The translations under genes were made by a program, and so were the position numbers. Below the pieces are notes generated by a model. It ran no database searches and was not told where the DNA came from. It was given only the letters and a program-made list of their open reading frames with translations. DNA of 64,000 bases, taken from Oceanobacillus massiliensis str. N'diop. Lineage in GTDB: Bacteria > Bacillota > Bacilli > Bacillales > Amphibacillaceae. Numbering within the stretch: the first letter of the stretch is position 1; every line of letters starts with the position of its first letter. This document shows positions 8,270 through 17,306 of the stretch, in pieces. The stretch spans positions 141,150 to 205,149 of the forward strand of contig NZ_HE610979.1 of the NCBI RefSeq assembly GCF_000285495.1, given 5' to 3'.

Positions 8270-10289
8270 TTACAACCACCTCCAAACCATCTACTCTGCT
8301 AAACTGCTCTGTATTGGCAGTCACTTTACATAACCTACCTCTATCAATCAACAACTCCGAACTGATAAAACTGTAATTTGTTTGTAATTCAAATCGATCC
8401 ACAGTATTCACATATTCAGATGAATACTCCATCTTATTTTTATCTGACACAGTGATCGTTTCCTTAATAATGACCGGATTCACTTGTAGTCCCTCTTCGA
8501 AAGTAGCTACTGGCATACCACCAAGAGAAAGTAGCTGATATCCTTCAGTAATGTTCGACAATGTTGGAGTGAGGAATTTGTAATTAACTTGATCTTCAAA
8601 CGATATTGGATTTATTCCACCTCCAGCACGAACTGTTGGTAATTCATCAGATAACTCCAAGCGACCATCCCAAGTTTTACTAGCCGCCAACCCTTGTCCA
8701 CTTATGGCAGCAATTGCTTGGGACCTCTCAATTTTGGCTGTGCCACCAGTTATCTTAAGCCTTACCCGAAAAGTGTTATAAGTACCTGCTTTCAATCCAG
8801 TAAGCGGATAATACAAATTCAAAATATGGTCCCCAGATCCAAGAGTTTCCTTTGGGTGATAAGTTGTAATTGTAAAATCATTGATACTATAAGTAACTTC
8901 AATTACTGCCTTACCATCCTCACTCCAAGAAAGCGTGAAATTCTCATCTTGTTTAATTTCTGCACCACCCTCAGTAAGAGGTGGAATCGTTATCGTTCCT
9001 ACTGCTTGTCCTATTTTTTCAACTACGTCTGCTTTCACATTTAACAAAATAGAAGCATTGAATTGTGCATCCGTATCTTCATTCGATGCAAACTCAATGC
9101 TGATAATATCTGTGTTTATTGTAGAAATCGTGAAGGGTGATGCATTTAAATAAGAATGCACAACAATTTTTCCCGCTTCTATTTGATTGAGAAGACCTGT
9201 AATATTCTTATCGTTTTTACTTTTTGCTCTTGAAAGCCGTGGATTTTTTCCAACACATTTCAAAGTGTGCTTTCCGTTTATTCGATACGTTATTTTTGTG
9301 ATCGTTGTAATTTGTGTTTCATCGGCCTGTCCGCCTGAAAAAGTGATGATATCTCCTAAATCCAATGCAGGATTTCCAATCGTTGTGCTATCAAAGGGCA
9401 AATAATTAATCAACGAAAGATCGTTTAAAATATTTTCAAGAATGGTCGTCCTTGTTTCTATCAGACCAAACTGCAAAAGAGGATTCACACCAAGGTTCAT
9501 GGTTAATGCATCATCAGTTTGCAACGCATAATATTCACTTTGCTTAGTTCGAATGTTGGTTGAATTAATCGCTGTATATCTCGTAACGAAATCCGAGAAA
9601 CTGCTGGAAAATCTCTGCGTATTAGGAACATCCATTACTGAAACATTTCCATACTTTCTGAATTCTAGTTTTCCTACTCGATTGATGGTTGCAAAACATC
9701 CTAATACTTGTGCAATGTAATAGATTAAATCGCGCCATGTTTCGATATCATTTTCAGTGTAAATACCAAAAACAAATGCACCATTTGGCATACTGTCTAT
9801 TTCTTCTTTTGTTTGAGCCATTTCGACTCCACATTTTTCACAGGCCAACGCTATAAAATCATGGGGAGTACCATTTGAAACCTCAAATGAAAAAGATTTG
9901 TCAAATCGTAACATATAATCATACGCTTTAATCTCTAGACATTTGACGGTCCTGTTCGCTTCCGTAATTTCATAAACCCCCATCGGTACCGTTTCATAAA
10001 CATCTAAAGCTATTTCTAAATGGAAGAACAATTCTATGGTTCCATTTTCCAAACTATATCGGTCGATATTTGAAAATAGTGTAATACCTAGTTCAGCGGC
10101 ATAAACAGAACCAATTTCAATTTCTGTACTGCCGCTGCATTGATTACTAATGTAGCCGCTCCCTTTAACAATCTCTTCATTAGTAAAAGAAAATTCTCTT
10201 CCATCTTTTGTCGTAATCTTCCCGTCCCAATAATAGCTTCGAGTGTTATCCTGTATGGCATTTTTGAATTGTTCGCTAACCGCATACAT
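8262..10289 (-). CDS. Tail-associated baseplate hub-like protein
   Basis: This 675-residue protein follows the tape measure and a small tail gene, where siphophages of Gram-positive hosts encode distal-tail and hub proteins. The first 350 residues carry the pattern of prophage tail hubs: an early YYWDGKITTKDG segment and a LDLGDIITF motif near 310. The C-terminal half is beta-rich. I start at ATG 10289 because GGGGGTGAT lies just upstream. A GTG three codons earlier overlaps that Shine-Dalgarno site and is less likely. Confidence 0.65.
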   Translation of the reverse strand: MYAVSEQFKNAIQDNTRSYYWDGKITTKDGREFSFTNEEIVKGSGYISNQCSGSTEIEIGSVYAAELGITLFSNIDRYSLENGTIELFFHLEIALDVYETVPMGVYEITEANRTVKCLEIKAYDYMLRFDKSFSFEVSNGTPHDFIALACEKCGVEMAQTKEEIDSMPNGAFVFGIYTENDIETWRDLIYYIAQVLGCFATINRVGKLEFRKYGNVSVMDVPNTQRFSSSFSDFVTRYTAINSTNIRTKQSEYYALQTDDALTMNLGVNPLLQFGLIETRTTILENILNDLSLINYLPFDSTTIGNPALDLGDIITFSGGQADETQITTITKITYRINGKHTLKCVGKNPRLSRAKSKNDKNITGLLNQIEAGKIVVHSYLNASPFTISTINTDIISIEFASNEDTDAQFNASILLNVKADVVEKIGQAVGTITIPPLTEGGAEIKQDENFTLSWSEDGKAVIEVTYSINDFTITTYHPKETLGSGDHILNLYYPLTGLKAGTYNTFRVRLKITGGTAKIERSQAIAAISGQGLAASKTWDGRLELSDELPTVRAGGGINPISFEDQVNYKFLTPTLSNITEGYQLLSLGGMPVATFEEGLQVNPVIIKETITVSDKNKMEYSSEYVNTVDRFELQTNYSFISSELLIDRGRLCKVTANTEQFSRVDGLEVVVNG

Positions 10290-10301
10290 GGATATCACCC
10301 C

Positions 10302-10664
10302 CTAGAATTCATTGATCGTAAAGTTCACTTTCCAAAGACCTAAATTGGAAGTATCCTTTACAAGACTTACCTTGTATCCATCTATAAACATTTCTGTTTC
10401 TTTCACATCCAACGTATTCGGATCGAAGAATTTAACAGTAATGCTATTTAATTGTTTAAATTCGGTTAATCTTTTCAGCCATTTTGAGCTAACAGAAAAA
10501 GAAACAGAGATGATATACATCCCTGTTCTGACAATGTCCCTTTGAGTTGTTCCTGCTTCGGTTTCCCCACTGGCATCAGACTCCACATCTTTCATATCCA
10601 CTTCATAAGAATCAGGGAGAGGTAGATCTGTTCCGTTAAAATTCAGATATTGAACAAATGCCAT
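10302..10664 (-). CDS. Small tail protein downstream of the tape measure
   Basis: This 120-residue protein starts one base after the tape-measure stop. It begins with a hydrophobic/polar segment containing NGTDLPLPDSYEVD, resembling small tail proteins found between tape measure and hub genes (possibly the DUF6711 group, from memory). It has no catalytic motif. It is probably a tail-tip structural component. Confidence 0.55.
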   Translation of the reverse strand: MAFVQYLNFNGTDLPLPDSYEVDMKDVESDASGETEAGTTQRDIVRTGMYIISVSFSVSSKWLKRLTEFKQLNSITVKFFDPNTLDVKETEMFIDGYKVSLVKDTSNLGLWKVNFTINEF

Positions 10665-10665
10665 A

Positions 10666-13512
10666 TTATCTTCCTCCTGACCTTAAATTCTGTCTTGTCT
10701 GTGCGTTTACTACGACCTCATCGATCAATGTTCCTCCAAGATAAACAGGTATAACAATGTCTCCGTTTGCTCCTGTATTTTGGATTGTGCCAATACTCTC
10801 TCTGATATTCCCCATGATGCTATTCAAGTTTTCAAGAGATGCCGTTTGCGAAGTTTGAGCTTTTGTGGTCGGCAAGTTGGGGCTAATGACCATCTCTTGT
10901 GCTACACCCTTCACTGCGGATGCCACCAGACCACGGCTTCTTTCAATTCCCTTAGCCAGTCCGCTCATAAAGTCTGGCATCCAAGATTCATAATCTGTAA
11001 GTGGTCCTTCTTCTGGAACAGAAAAGTGAAGAAATGACCAAATTTTATCTGCCACACTTTTTACTGCATCTCCGACTTTTCCAATACTGTTTCTAATTCC
11101 TTTCACCAATCCATCGATGATATCCGTCCCCCATGAATATGCTGAGGAAGCCAACCCTTTAATAAAACCAACCGCCTTATCAAAGCCGCTCTTGATAGAG
11201 TTATAGATATTGCTCATGCTGTTTTTGATTCCAGTCCAAATGGAACTAAATATATTAGAAACAGTTGATTTGATTGAATTCACAACTATGGTCACTGTAT
11301 TTTTAATAGTGTTCCATACCGTAGAAATAGTATTTTTTATACCGTTTACGACAGTAGAAACCGCAGAACTAATTCCATTCCAAACTGTCGTAACCACTGT
11401 TTTTACGGCATTCAGTACGGTGGTAATGGCCATCTTGATTGCATTCCAAGCTGTAGTAAGAAAAGTCTTCATCGTATTTACAACTGTTGTCACTACTGTT
11501 GAAATGGCATTCCATACCGTTTCAAAAACTGTCTTAATCACATTTAGTACTGTTTCTATAATGGTTTTATAAATATTGAAGTAAGTCGTCACAATGGTTT
11601 TAATGACTTCCACCACTGTTGTAAATACCACCTTGATTGCTTCCCATATTGTAGTAAAGACTACTTTAATCACATTTAATACTGTTTCTATAATAGTTTT
11701 ATAGATATTAAAATAAGTCTCAACAATCGTTTTAATGACTTCTACAACTGTTTGGAATACTGCCTTTATTCCATCCCATACTGCTACAAAAAAATCTTTG
11801 ATTGCATTCCATATCGTTTCACATGCTACTTTAATTTCATCCCAATGAGTAATTAGAAGCTTTCCTATAGCAATAACTGCAACAATTGCCGCAACGATGG
11901 CAAGGATTGGCCAACCAACACTTGCAATAATGGGAATAAGTCCTGAAAGAGCGGGACCAACTACTGTTACTAAACTCATGATGGCACTTATGCCTGTAGC
12001 TACTTGTCCAATAATGATTAACACAGGCCCAATTGCGGCTACAATACCAGCAATCAGTAAAATCATTGTTTTTGTTCCCTCACTCAATCCTGAGAACCAG
12101 GTTGAAAAACTACTGATTTTTTCTGCCAAAGACTGAATAATTGGAGCAAGTACACTCATGATTGTATTACCTAATTCAATAGCTGTATTTTTCAACTGAT
12201 TCATTGCGATGTTGATTGTATTAGAATTGGTCTGTAACTTTTCAAATGCTGCATCAGTAGAACCTGTAGCGTCCCTCATTTCTGAGAGGGTACTATTAAA
12301 TTCTTCAGCACTATCTCCAAGAAGAATAAGTCCGGCGTTACTAGCTTCAGAGCTACCCCAAAGGTCAGTAAACGCAAGCCCCTGTTCCTTAGCAGCACCA
12401 TTTATTATCTCTAGCACATCTCCAAGGCTTTTTCCCTCTGCCATCAGTTCAGAAAAGGATTTACCTGTTTTTTCTTTGAGTGTGTCCGATACCTTTGTTC
12501 CTGATTTTCCTAGTTCGTTTAACATTGAGTTCATATAAGTTGTCGACTCTGCCGTTGCAACACCGTTCGATGTCATAATGGCATAACCTGTTGCTACTTG
12601 ATCTAAAGCCACACTGTTTGCTTTTGCAGTCGGGATAATTTTACCCATAGATGCGGATAATTCCCCTACCGTTGTTTTACCTAAGTCTTGTGTTTTTATT
12701 AACGTATCACTGACATTGGTTACCTCACTTGCCTCTAGTCCATAGGAGTTCATAATTGTGGTAAGAACGTCAAGGGCACTTCCTGCGTCTGCAAATCCTG
12801 CCTTTGCAAGTTTAGTAGAATTGGTTACAAAGTTGACCGCATCACCTGTCTGTTGCCCTGATGAAATGGCATCATAAACATTTGCTGCAATTTCTGTGGC
12901 ACTAATTCCCGTCTGATTGGATAATTCTAAAATGGATTTTTCCAAATCATCCAGTGGAACCTGGGCAGTATCAGCAATGGTAGATACTTGTGCCATGGCA
13001 TCTTCAAAATCCATGGCTAACTTGGCAGATGCCCCTCCTACCGCTGTAATAGCAGCCGTTAATGGGAGCATTTTGGTCCCAGCATTGGTAGCTGCTTCTC
13101 CAAAAGCACCAATCTTATTTGAAGCTTCACTTATATTTGCCATTACTACATTGGTATTTCTCGCCTGTGATTCTAAGGCACTTAAACTCTGCTCAGTTTC
13201 GATAATCTCTCGTTGAAGGGCATCGTACTGTTCTCTAGAAATATCTCCCCTTGCAAGTTGTTCATTTGCTTGACTAGCTGCAGTTCTTAAGGTTTCCAAC
13301 TTAGTCCTAGTTCCACTAATTGCATCTGAAAGAAGTCGTTGCTTTTGGGCCAACAGTTCCGTATTCGTAGGATCTAATTTCAGTAACTTTTCAACATCCC
13401 TCAGCTGGGACTGCGTACCCTTTATTTCAGAATTGACTCCTTTTAAGGCCGTAGAAAGTTTGGTAGTATCTCCGCCTATTTCAACCGTTATCCCTTTAAT
13501 GCGACCTGCCAT
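10666..13512 (-). CDS. Tape measure protein
   Basis: This 948-residue protein sets tail length and fills the tail tube. The N-terminus starts with MAGRIKGITVEIGGD and has long coiled-coil helices (20-130). A TMP core follows (about 165-430), then hydrophobic segments at about 465-545. Residues 560-780 are amphipathic repeats built from Trp/Phe, Ile, Val, Lys and Thr, including a near-duplicate 44-residue unit (132 bp in DNA). No lytic transglycosylase or peptidase domain is visible. It is the longest gene in the prophage and is separated from the tail chaperone by a terminator. Confidence 0.93.
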   Translation of the reverse strand: MAGRIKGITVEIGGDTTKLSTALKGVNSEIKGTQSQLRDVEKLLKLDPTNTELLAQKQRLLSDAISGTRTKLETLRTAASQANEQLARGDISREQYDALQREIIETEQSLSALESQARNTNVVMANISEASNKIGAFGEAATNAGTKMLPLTAAITAVGGASAKLAMDFEDAMAQVSTIADTAQVPLDDLEKSILELSNQTGISATEIAANVYDAISSGQQTGDAVNFVTNSTKLAKAGFADAGSALDVLTTIMNSYGLEASEVTNVSDTLIKTQDLGKTTVGELSASMGKIIPTAKANSVALDQVATGYAIMTSNGVATAESTTYMNSMLNELGKSGTKVSDTLKEKTGKSFSELMAEGKSLGDVLEIINGAAKEQGLAFTDLWGSSEASNAGLILLGDSAEEFNSTLSEMRDATGSTDAAFEKLQTNSNTINIAMNQLKNTAIELGNTIMSVLAPIIQSLAEKISSFSTWFSGLSEGTKTMILLIAGIVAAIGPVLIIIGQVATGISAIMSLVTVVGPALSGLIPIIASVGWPILAIVAAIVAVIAIGKLLITHWDEIKVACETIWNAIKDFFVAVWDGIKAVFQTVVEVIKTIVETYFNIYKTIIETVLNVIKVVFTTIWEAIKVVFTTVVEVIKTIVTTYFNIYKTIIETVLNVIKTVFETVWNAISTVVTTVVNTMKTFLTTAWNAIKMAITTVLNAVKTVVTTVWNGISSAVSTVVNGIKNTISTVWNTIKNTVTIVVNSIKSTVSNIFSSIWTGIKNSMSNIYNSIKSGFDKAVGFIKGLASSAYSWGTDIIDGLVKGIRNSIGKVGDAVKSVADKIWSFLHFSVPEEGPLTDYESWMPDFMSGLAKGIERSRGLVASAVKGVAQEMVISPNLPTTKAQTSQTASLENLNSIMGNIRESIGTIQNTGANGDIVIPVYLGGTLIDEVVVNAQTRQNLRSGGR

Positions 13513-13531
13513 CAGTTCTCACCTCCTATGT

Positions 13532-13562
13532 AAAAAAACACCCTGCTTCAAACAGCAGAGTG
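13532..13562 (-). terminator. Intrinsic terminator between tail chaperone and tape measure
   Basis: A 9-bp stem with one G-U pair (13539-13547 with 13554-13562) is followed on the minus strand by U7. It lies between two genes that must both be expressed late. Confidence 0.85.
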
Positions 13563-13568
13563 CTAATA

Positions 13569-14107
13569 TTAGAATTTATCCATATCTTCTTGGGTAGCTA
13601 TTGTTGCATATTTAAAATCATCATTGCTGCTTTCCACATACATATCATTGATTAGACCGATGGAAAGCAACTCCAAATCTCGCATGGAGAGGCCAAGTTG
13701 TATACATCTTAGTAAAAACAATGGAGTGGTCATTTCACGATCTGTTGGGCGAACTTTTTTTTAGCTTCAACATCAGTCTGTACGTTAAGTCCCCAAAGTT
13801 CTATGAGTTGAGGTAGCACCTGGTAAATAGAAAAAGTGTTAAACCTGTCAAGCCATTCCTCAGGTGTATCGGGGATGGACGAGTCTGCATGTTTCGCCAT
13901 GATGTAGGCAATATTCTCAAACATCTCTAGGCTAAACATATCCAATCCAGACTCTTCTTCATTATTGTCTTTTACATTATTTTCCAATGAACGTAAATCT
14001 TTATAGATATCACGTTGAAACTTTAGACGATAAATACGTGGGATAGCTGCCGAAGCCTTGAAAGCAACTTCCTTCTCGTCAATATTAATATGACGAATTA
14101 TACTCAT
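13569..14107 (-). CDS. Tail assembly chaperone, -1 frameshift extended form
   Basis: Reading the chaperone gene to the A_AAA_AAG heptamer at 13760-13754 and slipping one base back opens a frame that continues for 61 codons to a TAA at 13569-13571. The extension contains RCIQLGLSMRDLELLS and ends QEDMDKF, a C-terminal pattern typical of the longer tail-chaperone product in siphophages. Such gpG/gpGT-type frameshifts set the ratio of two chaperones that load the tape measure (established for lambda and related phages). The extension has no good ribosome-binding site of its own, supporting fusion. Confidence 0.85.
13730..14107 (-). CDS. Tail assembly chaperone, short (zero-frame) form
   Basis: This 125-residue acidic, helical protein lies between the major tail protein and the tape measure, the fixed position of tail assembly chaperones. 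It ends eight codons after the slippery run. It is cytoplasmic and absent from finished virions in characterised phages. The start is ATG 14107, with a GGAGGATG site upstream overlapping the end of the major tail protein gene. Confidence 0.85.
   Translation of the reverse strand: MSIIRHINIDEKEVAFKASAAIPRIYRLKFQRDIYKDLRSLENNVKDNNEEESGLDMFSLEMFENIAYIMAKHADSSIPDTPEEWLDRFNTFSIYQVLPQLIELWGLNVQTDVEAKKKFAQQIVK
13754..13760 (-). promoter_or_regulatory. Programmed -1 ribosomal frameshift site
   Basis: The zero-frame codons AAA-AAA-AAG contain A_AAA_AAG, the classic bacterial -1 slippery heptamer, inside an A8 run (13755-13762). The U-rich terminator hairpin about 190 bp downstream is too far away to be the stimulator. 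Confidence 0.85.
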
Positions 14108-14122
14108 ATCCTTTCATCCTCC

Positions 14123-14713
14123 TTATGCTCCGCCTTGATCCGGCACCGTTTCCTCTGTTATTGACGGCATATACACAGACTTGTACCAATCCGAATAGAC
14201 CGTTTCAGTTGTGCTATCTCCTGTTTTGGCTTTTACATATCCGCTCGAAAGTGGTCTCGCTTTGACGGTAAGTGTTTCTGTTTGAACTTCACGGGATTCT
14301 TCATTAGTTTTTGACTCAATCTTTGGTCTGCTAGCCGAACAGTTGTAAAGTACATGACGGATTTTCTTAACATCACCGTCAAACTCAAAGAGCAATGCAA
14401 AACTTCCTGTTTCTACATTGGCATTTTCCACAAGAACTTTATTGTCATCCGCTTCTTCTTTAAGGATGTCTGTACGGAAATTTTCAGGAATCATCGCTAG
14501 TTCCAAATCACCGTCATAGCCCATGTTGTTGGAAATAATATAATACTCAACCCCGTCCGCATAAAACGATTCTGGTTCACCATTTGGATCTAATGAGAGA
14601 GAAACTGCTCCAGGCATTACTACTGGTGTTGAAAATGTCAACTCACCATTTGTGCCGATGGTTATGGGAGCATAGTGAACATTGCAGATATTGAATTTTA
14701 CTTTGTTGCCCAT
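14123..14713 (-). CDS. Major tail protein
   Basis: This 196-residue protein has the size and pattern of the phi13-type major tail protein family: an N-terminal FNICNVHYAPIT segment, a central beta-rich core and a C-terminal SDWYKSVYMPS region. It forms the tail tube rings. The genes upstream (tail terminator, gp10-like) and downstream (chaperone, tape measure) are in standard order. Confidence 0.88.
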   Translation of the reverse strand: MGNKVKFNICNVHYAPITIGTNGELTFSTPVVMPGAVSLSLDPNGEPESFYADGVEYYIISNNMGYDGDLELAMIPENFRTDILKEEADDNKVLVENANVETGSFALLFEFDGDVKKIRHVLYNCSASRPKIESKTNEESREVQTETLTVKARPLSSGYVKAKTGDSTTETVYSDWYKSVYMPSITEETVPDQGGA

Positions 14714-14716
14714 AAT

Positions 14717-15034
14717 TTAAACCTCCATTTCATATAGCACTTCATACAGATTTTCGGATTCAATCCATACTTCGCTTTTGGCATAAAAAATACTGTGCCT
14801 TTCTAGCACAGATTCAATGTTTATCTCAAGTTCTGGACTTTTAATATCGGAATAGAATTCAATATTTAATCGATTAATTTTGTGATACGCTGTTCCATCC
14901 GCAGCAAAATTGGCGGAACGCGGATAGAGAAATACCAAAAACGGAGGATTAGGTGATTCCCCTTCAGCAAAATGATCATATGCAAAAGGCAGACCCATTT
15001 CTTCTATTAAAGTCCTTACTTCATCATGGGTCAT
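14717..15034 (-). CDS. Tail terminator-like protein
   Basis: This 105-residue protein is in the tail-completion slot. It contains PPFLVFLYPRS and a later IEFYSDIKSPELE stretch typical of small phage tail terminators that bind target-cell or head-tail interface components. It overlaps the gp10-like gene by 4 bp and ends 4 bp before the major tail protein gene, so expression is tightly coupled. Confidence 0.75.
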   Translation of the reverse strand: MTHDEVRTLIEEMGLPFAYDHFAEGESPNPPFLVFLYPRSANFAADGTAYHKINRLNIEFYSDIKSPELEINIESVLERHSIFYAKSEVWIESENLYEVLYEMEV

Positions 15035-15411
15035 TCCCTAAGTCTCCTTTCAATATTTTGAACAAGTTCCCTTTCACCTAACTCCTCAGCAGGAGCGATA
15101 TGGACTTTTCCTGCAACCCTTCCTCCACCACGTTTTGCATGACCGTGTTCCAAAAGGTGTGCAAGCTGATACCGAGTTTTGGAATGAACCACAAGTTCTA
15201 ATGAAGATGAACTTTCCTTCTGTTTGGTTACAGTCCAACTATCTCGATATTTTCCTGTGTCAACTGGTGCATTTTTTTTAATTTCCTTTCTTACTGTTGT
15301 TCCAGCTGCTCTTACACACTTTTTCATTTCATCGGATGCAAGGTTAGCATATTCTAAAAGACCATCCATGATTTCTTGTGCCATTTCATCAATGGTTACT
15401 CGCTCAGCCAT
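15031..15411 (-). CDS. HK97 gp10-like head-tail connection protein
   Basis: This 126-residue protein has the HK97 gp10 signature: APVDTGKYRDSW near residue 50, then a beta-strand region with LEHGHAKRGGGRV (about 90-102). It joins the head completion ring to the tail. Upstream in-frame GTG and ATG overlap the Shine-Dalgarno sequence AAAGAGGTG, so ATG 15411 (MAERV) is preferred. Confidence 0.85.
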   Translation of the reverse strand: MAERVTIDEMAQEIMDGLLEYANLASDEMKKCVRAAGTTVRKEIKKNAPVDTGKYRDSWTVTKQKESSSSLELVVHSKTRYQLAHLLEHGHAKRGGGRVAGKVHIAPAEELGERELVQNIERRLRE

Positions 15412-15416
15412 ATACA

Positions 15417-15749
15417 TCACCTCTTTATTAGAACAGCCTTAAACTTCAAGCTATTTTTTTTAAAACCCATTGGGTCAACATATTCAATGTCATAAATTTT
15501 GTTATTGAAAAGGATACGATAACGAGTTGATCCAACCTCAGCCAGTTCACTACACCAACGGACAGTAAAGTGGAGCGTTTCTGTTTCATTGATAGTTCCC
15601 GCGTTTTCTTTTTCGCCACCTGTACCATTACTTACCGTAGCATAACAGGAAAAATAATCCTCCCAATCCAATGTATGATTGCCTATACTATCAGTCTTGG
15701 GTGTATTCTTCTGTAGAGTAATTCTGACATTAAGAGCTGCAATATCCAT
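15417..15749 (-). CDS. Phage head closure (head-tail adaptor) protein
   Basis: This 110-residue protein matches the Phage_H_T_join/SPP1 gp16 group in size, in an early RITLQK motif and in a C-terminal YDIEYVDP segment. It closes the portal after DNA packaging. The gene lies one base after the connector stop is passed on the minus strand. Confidence 0.85.
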   Translation of the reverse strand: MDIAALNVRITLQKNTPKTDSIGNHTLDWEDYFSCYATVSNGTGGEKENAGTINETETLHFTVRWCSELAEVGSTRYRILFNNKIYDIEYVDPMGFKKNSLKFKAVLIKR

Positions 15750-15750
15750 T

Positions 15751-16026
15751 TCAAAATACCTCCTGCCTTACACCAAAAAGCAAGACACGGAGCATAGTCA
15801 ATAGTTCTTTATAGTCCGCTTCCTCTCTGTGTTCATATAGAAATGCCATCGCATATAAAACTGCGATACGGGTAGTAGCGGCTTCTTCCACTAAAACCTC
15901 ACTGTTTACCCTTGCAACATCCATACATAATTTCTCAGAGGTTTCAATTAAACTGTTAATCAATTCATCTTCATCGGAAGAATCGACACGCAAATATAAT
16001 TTGGCTTCTTCAAGTGTGATTAACAC
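15751..16026 (-). CDS. Head-tail connector (gp6-like)
   Basis: This 91-residue helical protein has the gp6/phage connector pattern, starting LITLEEAKLYLRVD. A GTG at 16035 lies within AGGAGGTG and cannot be used easily with it. GTG at 16026 is 8 nt after that site and gives the usual family start, so I use it. It sits under the portal in the capsid vertex. Confidence 0.85.
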   Translation of the reverse strand: MLITLEEAKLYLRVDSSDEDELINSLIETSEKLCMDVARVNSEVLVEEAATTRIAVLYAMAFLYEHREEADYKELLTMLRVLLFGVRQEVF

Positions 16027-16040
16027 ACGAATCACCTCCT

Positions 16041-16081
16041 AGAGAAATAAGCGGACTGTCACGAACAATCAGACAGACCGC
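16041..16081 (-). terminator. Hairpin after the major capsid gene
   Basis: A 10-bp stem with one mismatch (16051-16060 with 16072-16081) is followed on the minus strand by TTATTTCTCT. It is a plausible leaky terminator that would lower downstream expression relative to capsid. Confidence 0.6.
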
Positions 16082-16091
16082 CTTTTCACTA

Positions 16092-17288
16092 TTAAACTTT
16101 TAATGTTAGGGTCTTCACTGCTTCTGGTAAAATCAACTTTCCATCCACTCTTTGACTGGCTAGAAAACCTACTTGTCCAGTTGCAGCATACAATTCATTC
16201 AATCGTTTGAAAGAACGACCTTGTCGATCAGCAATCCAGTAGTAGCTAAAATCACCAAAAGCCATCACTTTGTTTCCAGCAGTAAGGTCTGGAATATAAC
16301 TAGATGTGTGGTAAGGGCGATTTAAAATCATATCTGGAACCCCAACTTGAACAGAAGGCTGCCAAATATAATTACCGTTCCCATCCTTCAGCTTTCTTAG
16401 AGCTTTAACAGTAGAATCGTTCAAAACCCATACCGCTTTCTTTCGATAAGGAGATTTTAATGAATAAAATAGGTCCATTACATCGTCAAAGGCAATATTG
16501 GCTCCTGCTGAAGTTACACCTTCTTCGGCACCTCCAGTAACCGCAAAAATACCTGTAGGTTTTCCAATTCCGTCACCAATGAAAAAGGCTTCCTCTTCCT
16601 TCGCACCGATTCTGCGGCCAAACTCTCCAGCAATATATGCCTGAAGGTCAAACACACTATCGTTTAGAAGTTCATCGGAAACCTTAATCATCGTCCCTAA
16701 TTTGTATGCTGCAATAGAAGTCTGACCGAATGCATCATCACTTTCTAAAAATGCACCTTCCTCATCCATCCAGGATGCAGTACCTTTGGAGGTAACAATA
16801 GGAATCTTTCGATCACCATTGGATGTTCTAATAACAGTAGCTAACTTACGGAAGATGTTCTCATCCTCAAGTTCTTGAACCAAGGTTCTTTCATATTCAT
16901 CTGGCACAAGATATCCACCTTCAGAATCTGTACCAATCTGAAGGGCATTCTTTACATCATAGAAGTTTCTTTGTCTGATGTTATCCCAGAATACTTGGTT
17001 ATACACATCAGAGGCCCTACCTGTCTTTGACTCACTTCCTGGTTTTTCGCCAGGCTGATTTGTAATAGGAGAAGCTGTTGGGCGAGAAAGTTCTGCATCA
17101 ATAGCTGTTTGTCGTTCTAAACGGTCAATTTCTTTCCCCAAATTTACTACATCCGCTTCCATCTTGTCATAAGTGGCGGTATCTTCAGCAGATAAAAGAC
17201 CATCCGAACCTCGTTTACTGTCTAAGAATGCCTTTGCCGCTTCCCAAGATTTTGCACGTTTTTCTCTCAGTTCAAGAATTGTATTCAT
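16092..17288 (-). CDS. Major capsid protein (HK97 fold)
   Basis: This 398-residue protein has an N-terminal coiled-coil delta/scaffold region (about 1-70), a linker rich in Pro, Gly and Ser (70-95), and then the HK97 capsid domain, with GGYLVPDEYERTL near 125 and SDELLNDSVFDLQ near 205. The delta region is normally removed by the prohead protease, which is encoded just upstream. The gene is followed by a hairpin that may set its high relative dose. Confidence 0.95.
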   Translation of the reverse strand: MNTILELREKRAKSWEAAKAFLDSKRGSDGLLSAEDTATYDKMEADVVNLGKEIDRLERQTAIDAELSRPTASPITNQPGEKPGSESKTGRASDVYNQVFWDNIRQRNFYDVKNALQIGTDSEGGYLVPDEYERTLVQELEDENIFRKLATVIRTSNGDRKIPIVTSKGTASWMDEEGAFLESDDAFGQTSIAAYKLGTMIKVSDELLNDSVFDLQAYIAGEFGRRIGAKEEEAFFIGDGIGKPTGIFAVTGGAEEGVTSAGANIAFDDVMDLFYSLKSPYRKKAVWVLNDSTVKALRKLKDGNGNYIWQPSVQVGVPDMILNRPYHTSSYIPDLTAGNKVMAFGDFSYYWIADRQGRSFKRLNELYAATGQVGFLASQRVDGKLILPEAVKTLTLKV

Positions 17289-17306
17289 ATTGTTTTCCTC
17301 CTTTAG

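Noticed and set aside
11210-11572. Plus-strand ORF of 120 residues opposite the tape measure gene
   Set aside because: Mirror of the repetitive amphipathic coding sequence, with no start signals.
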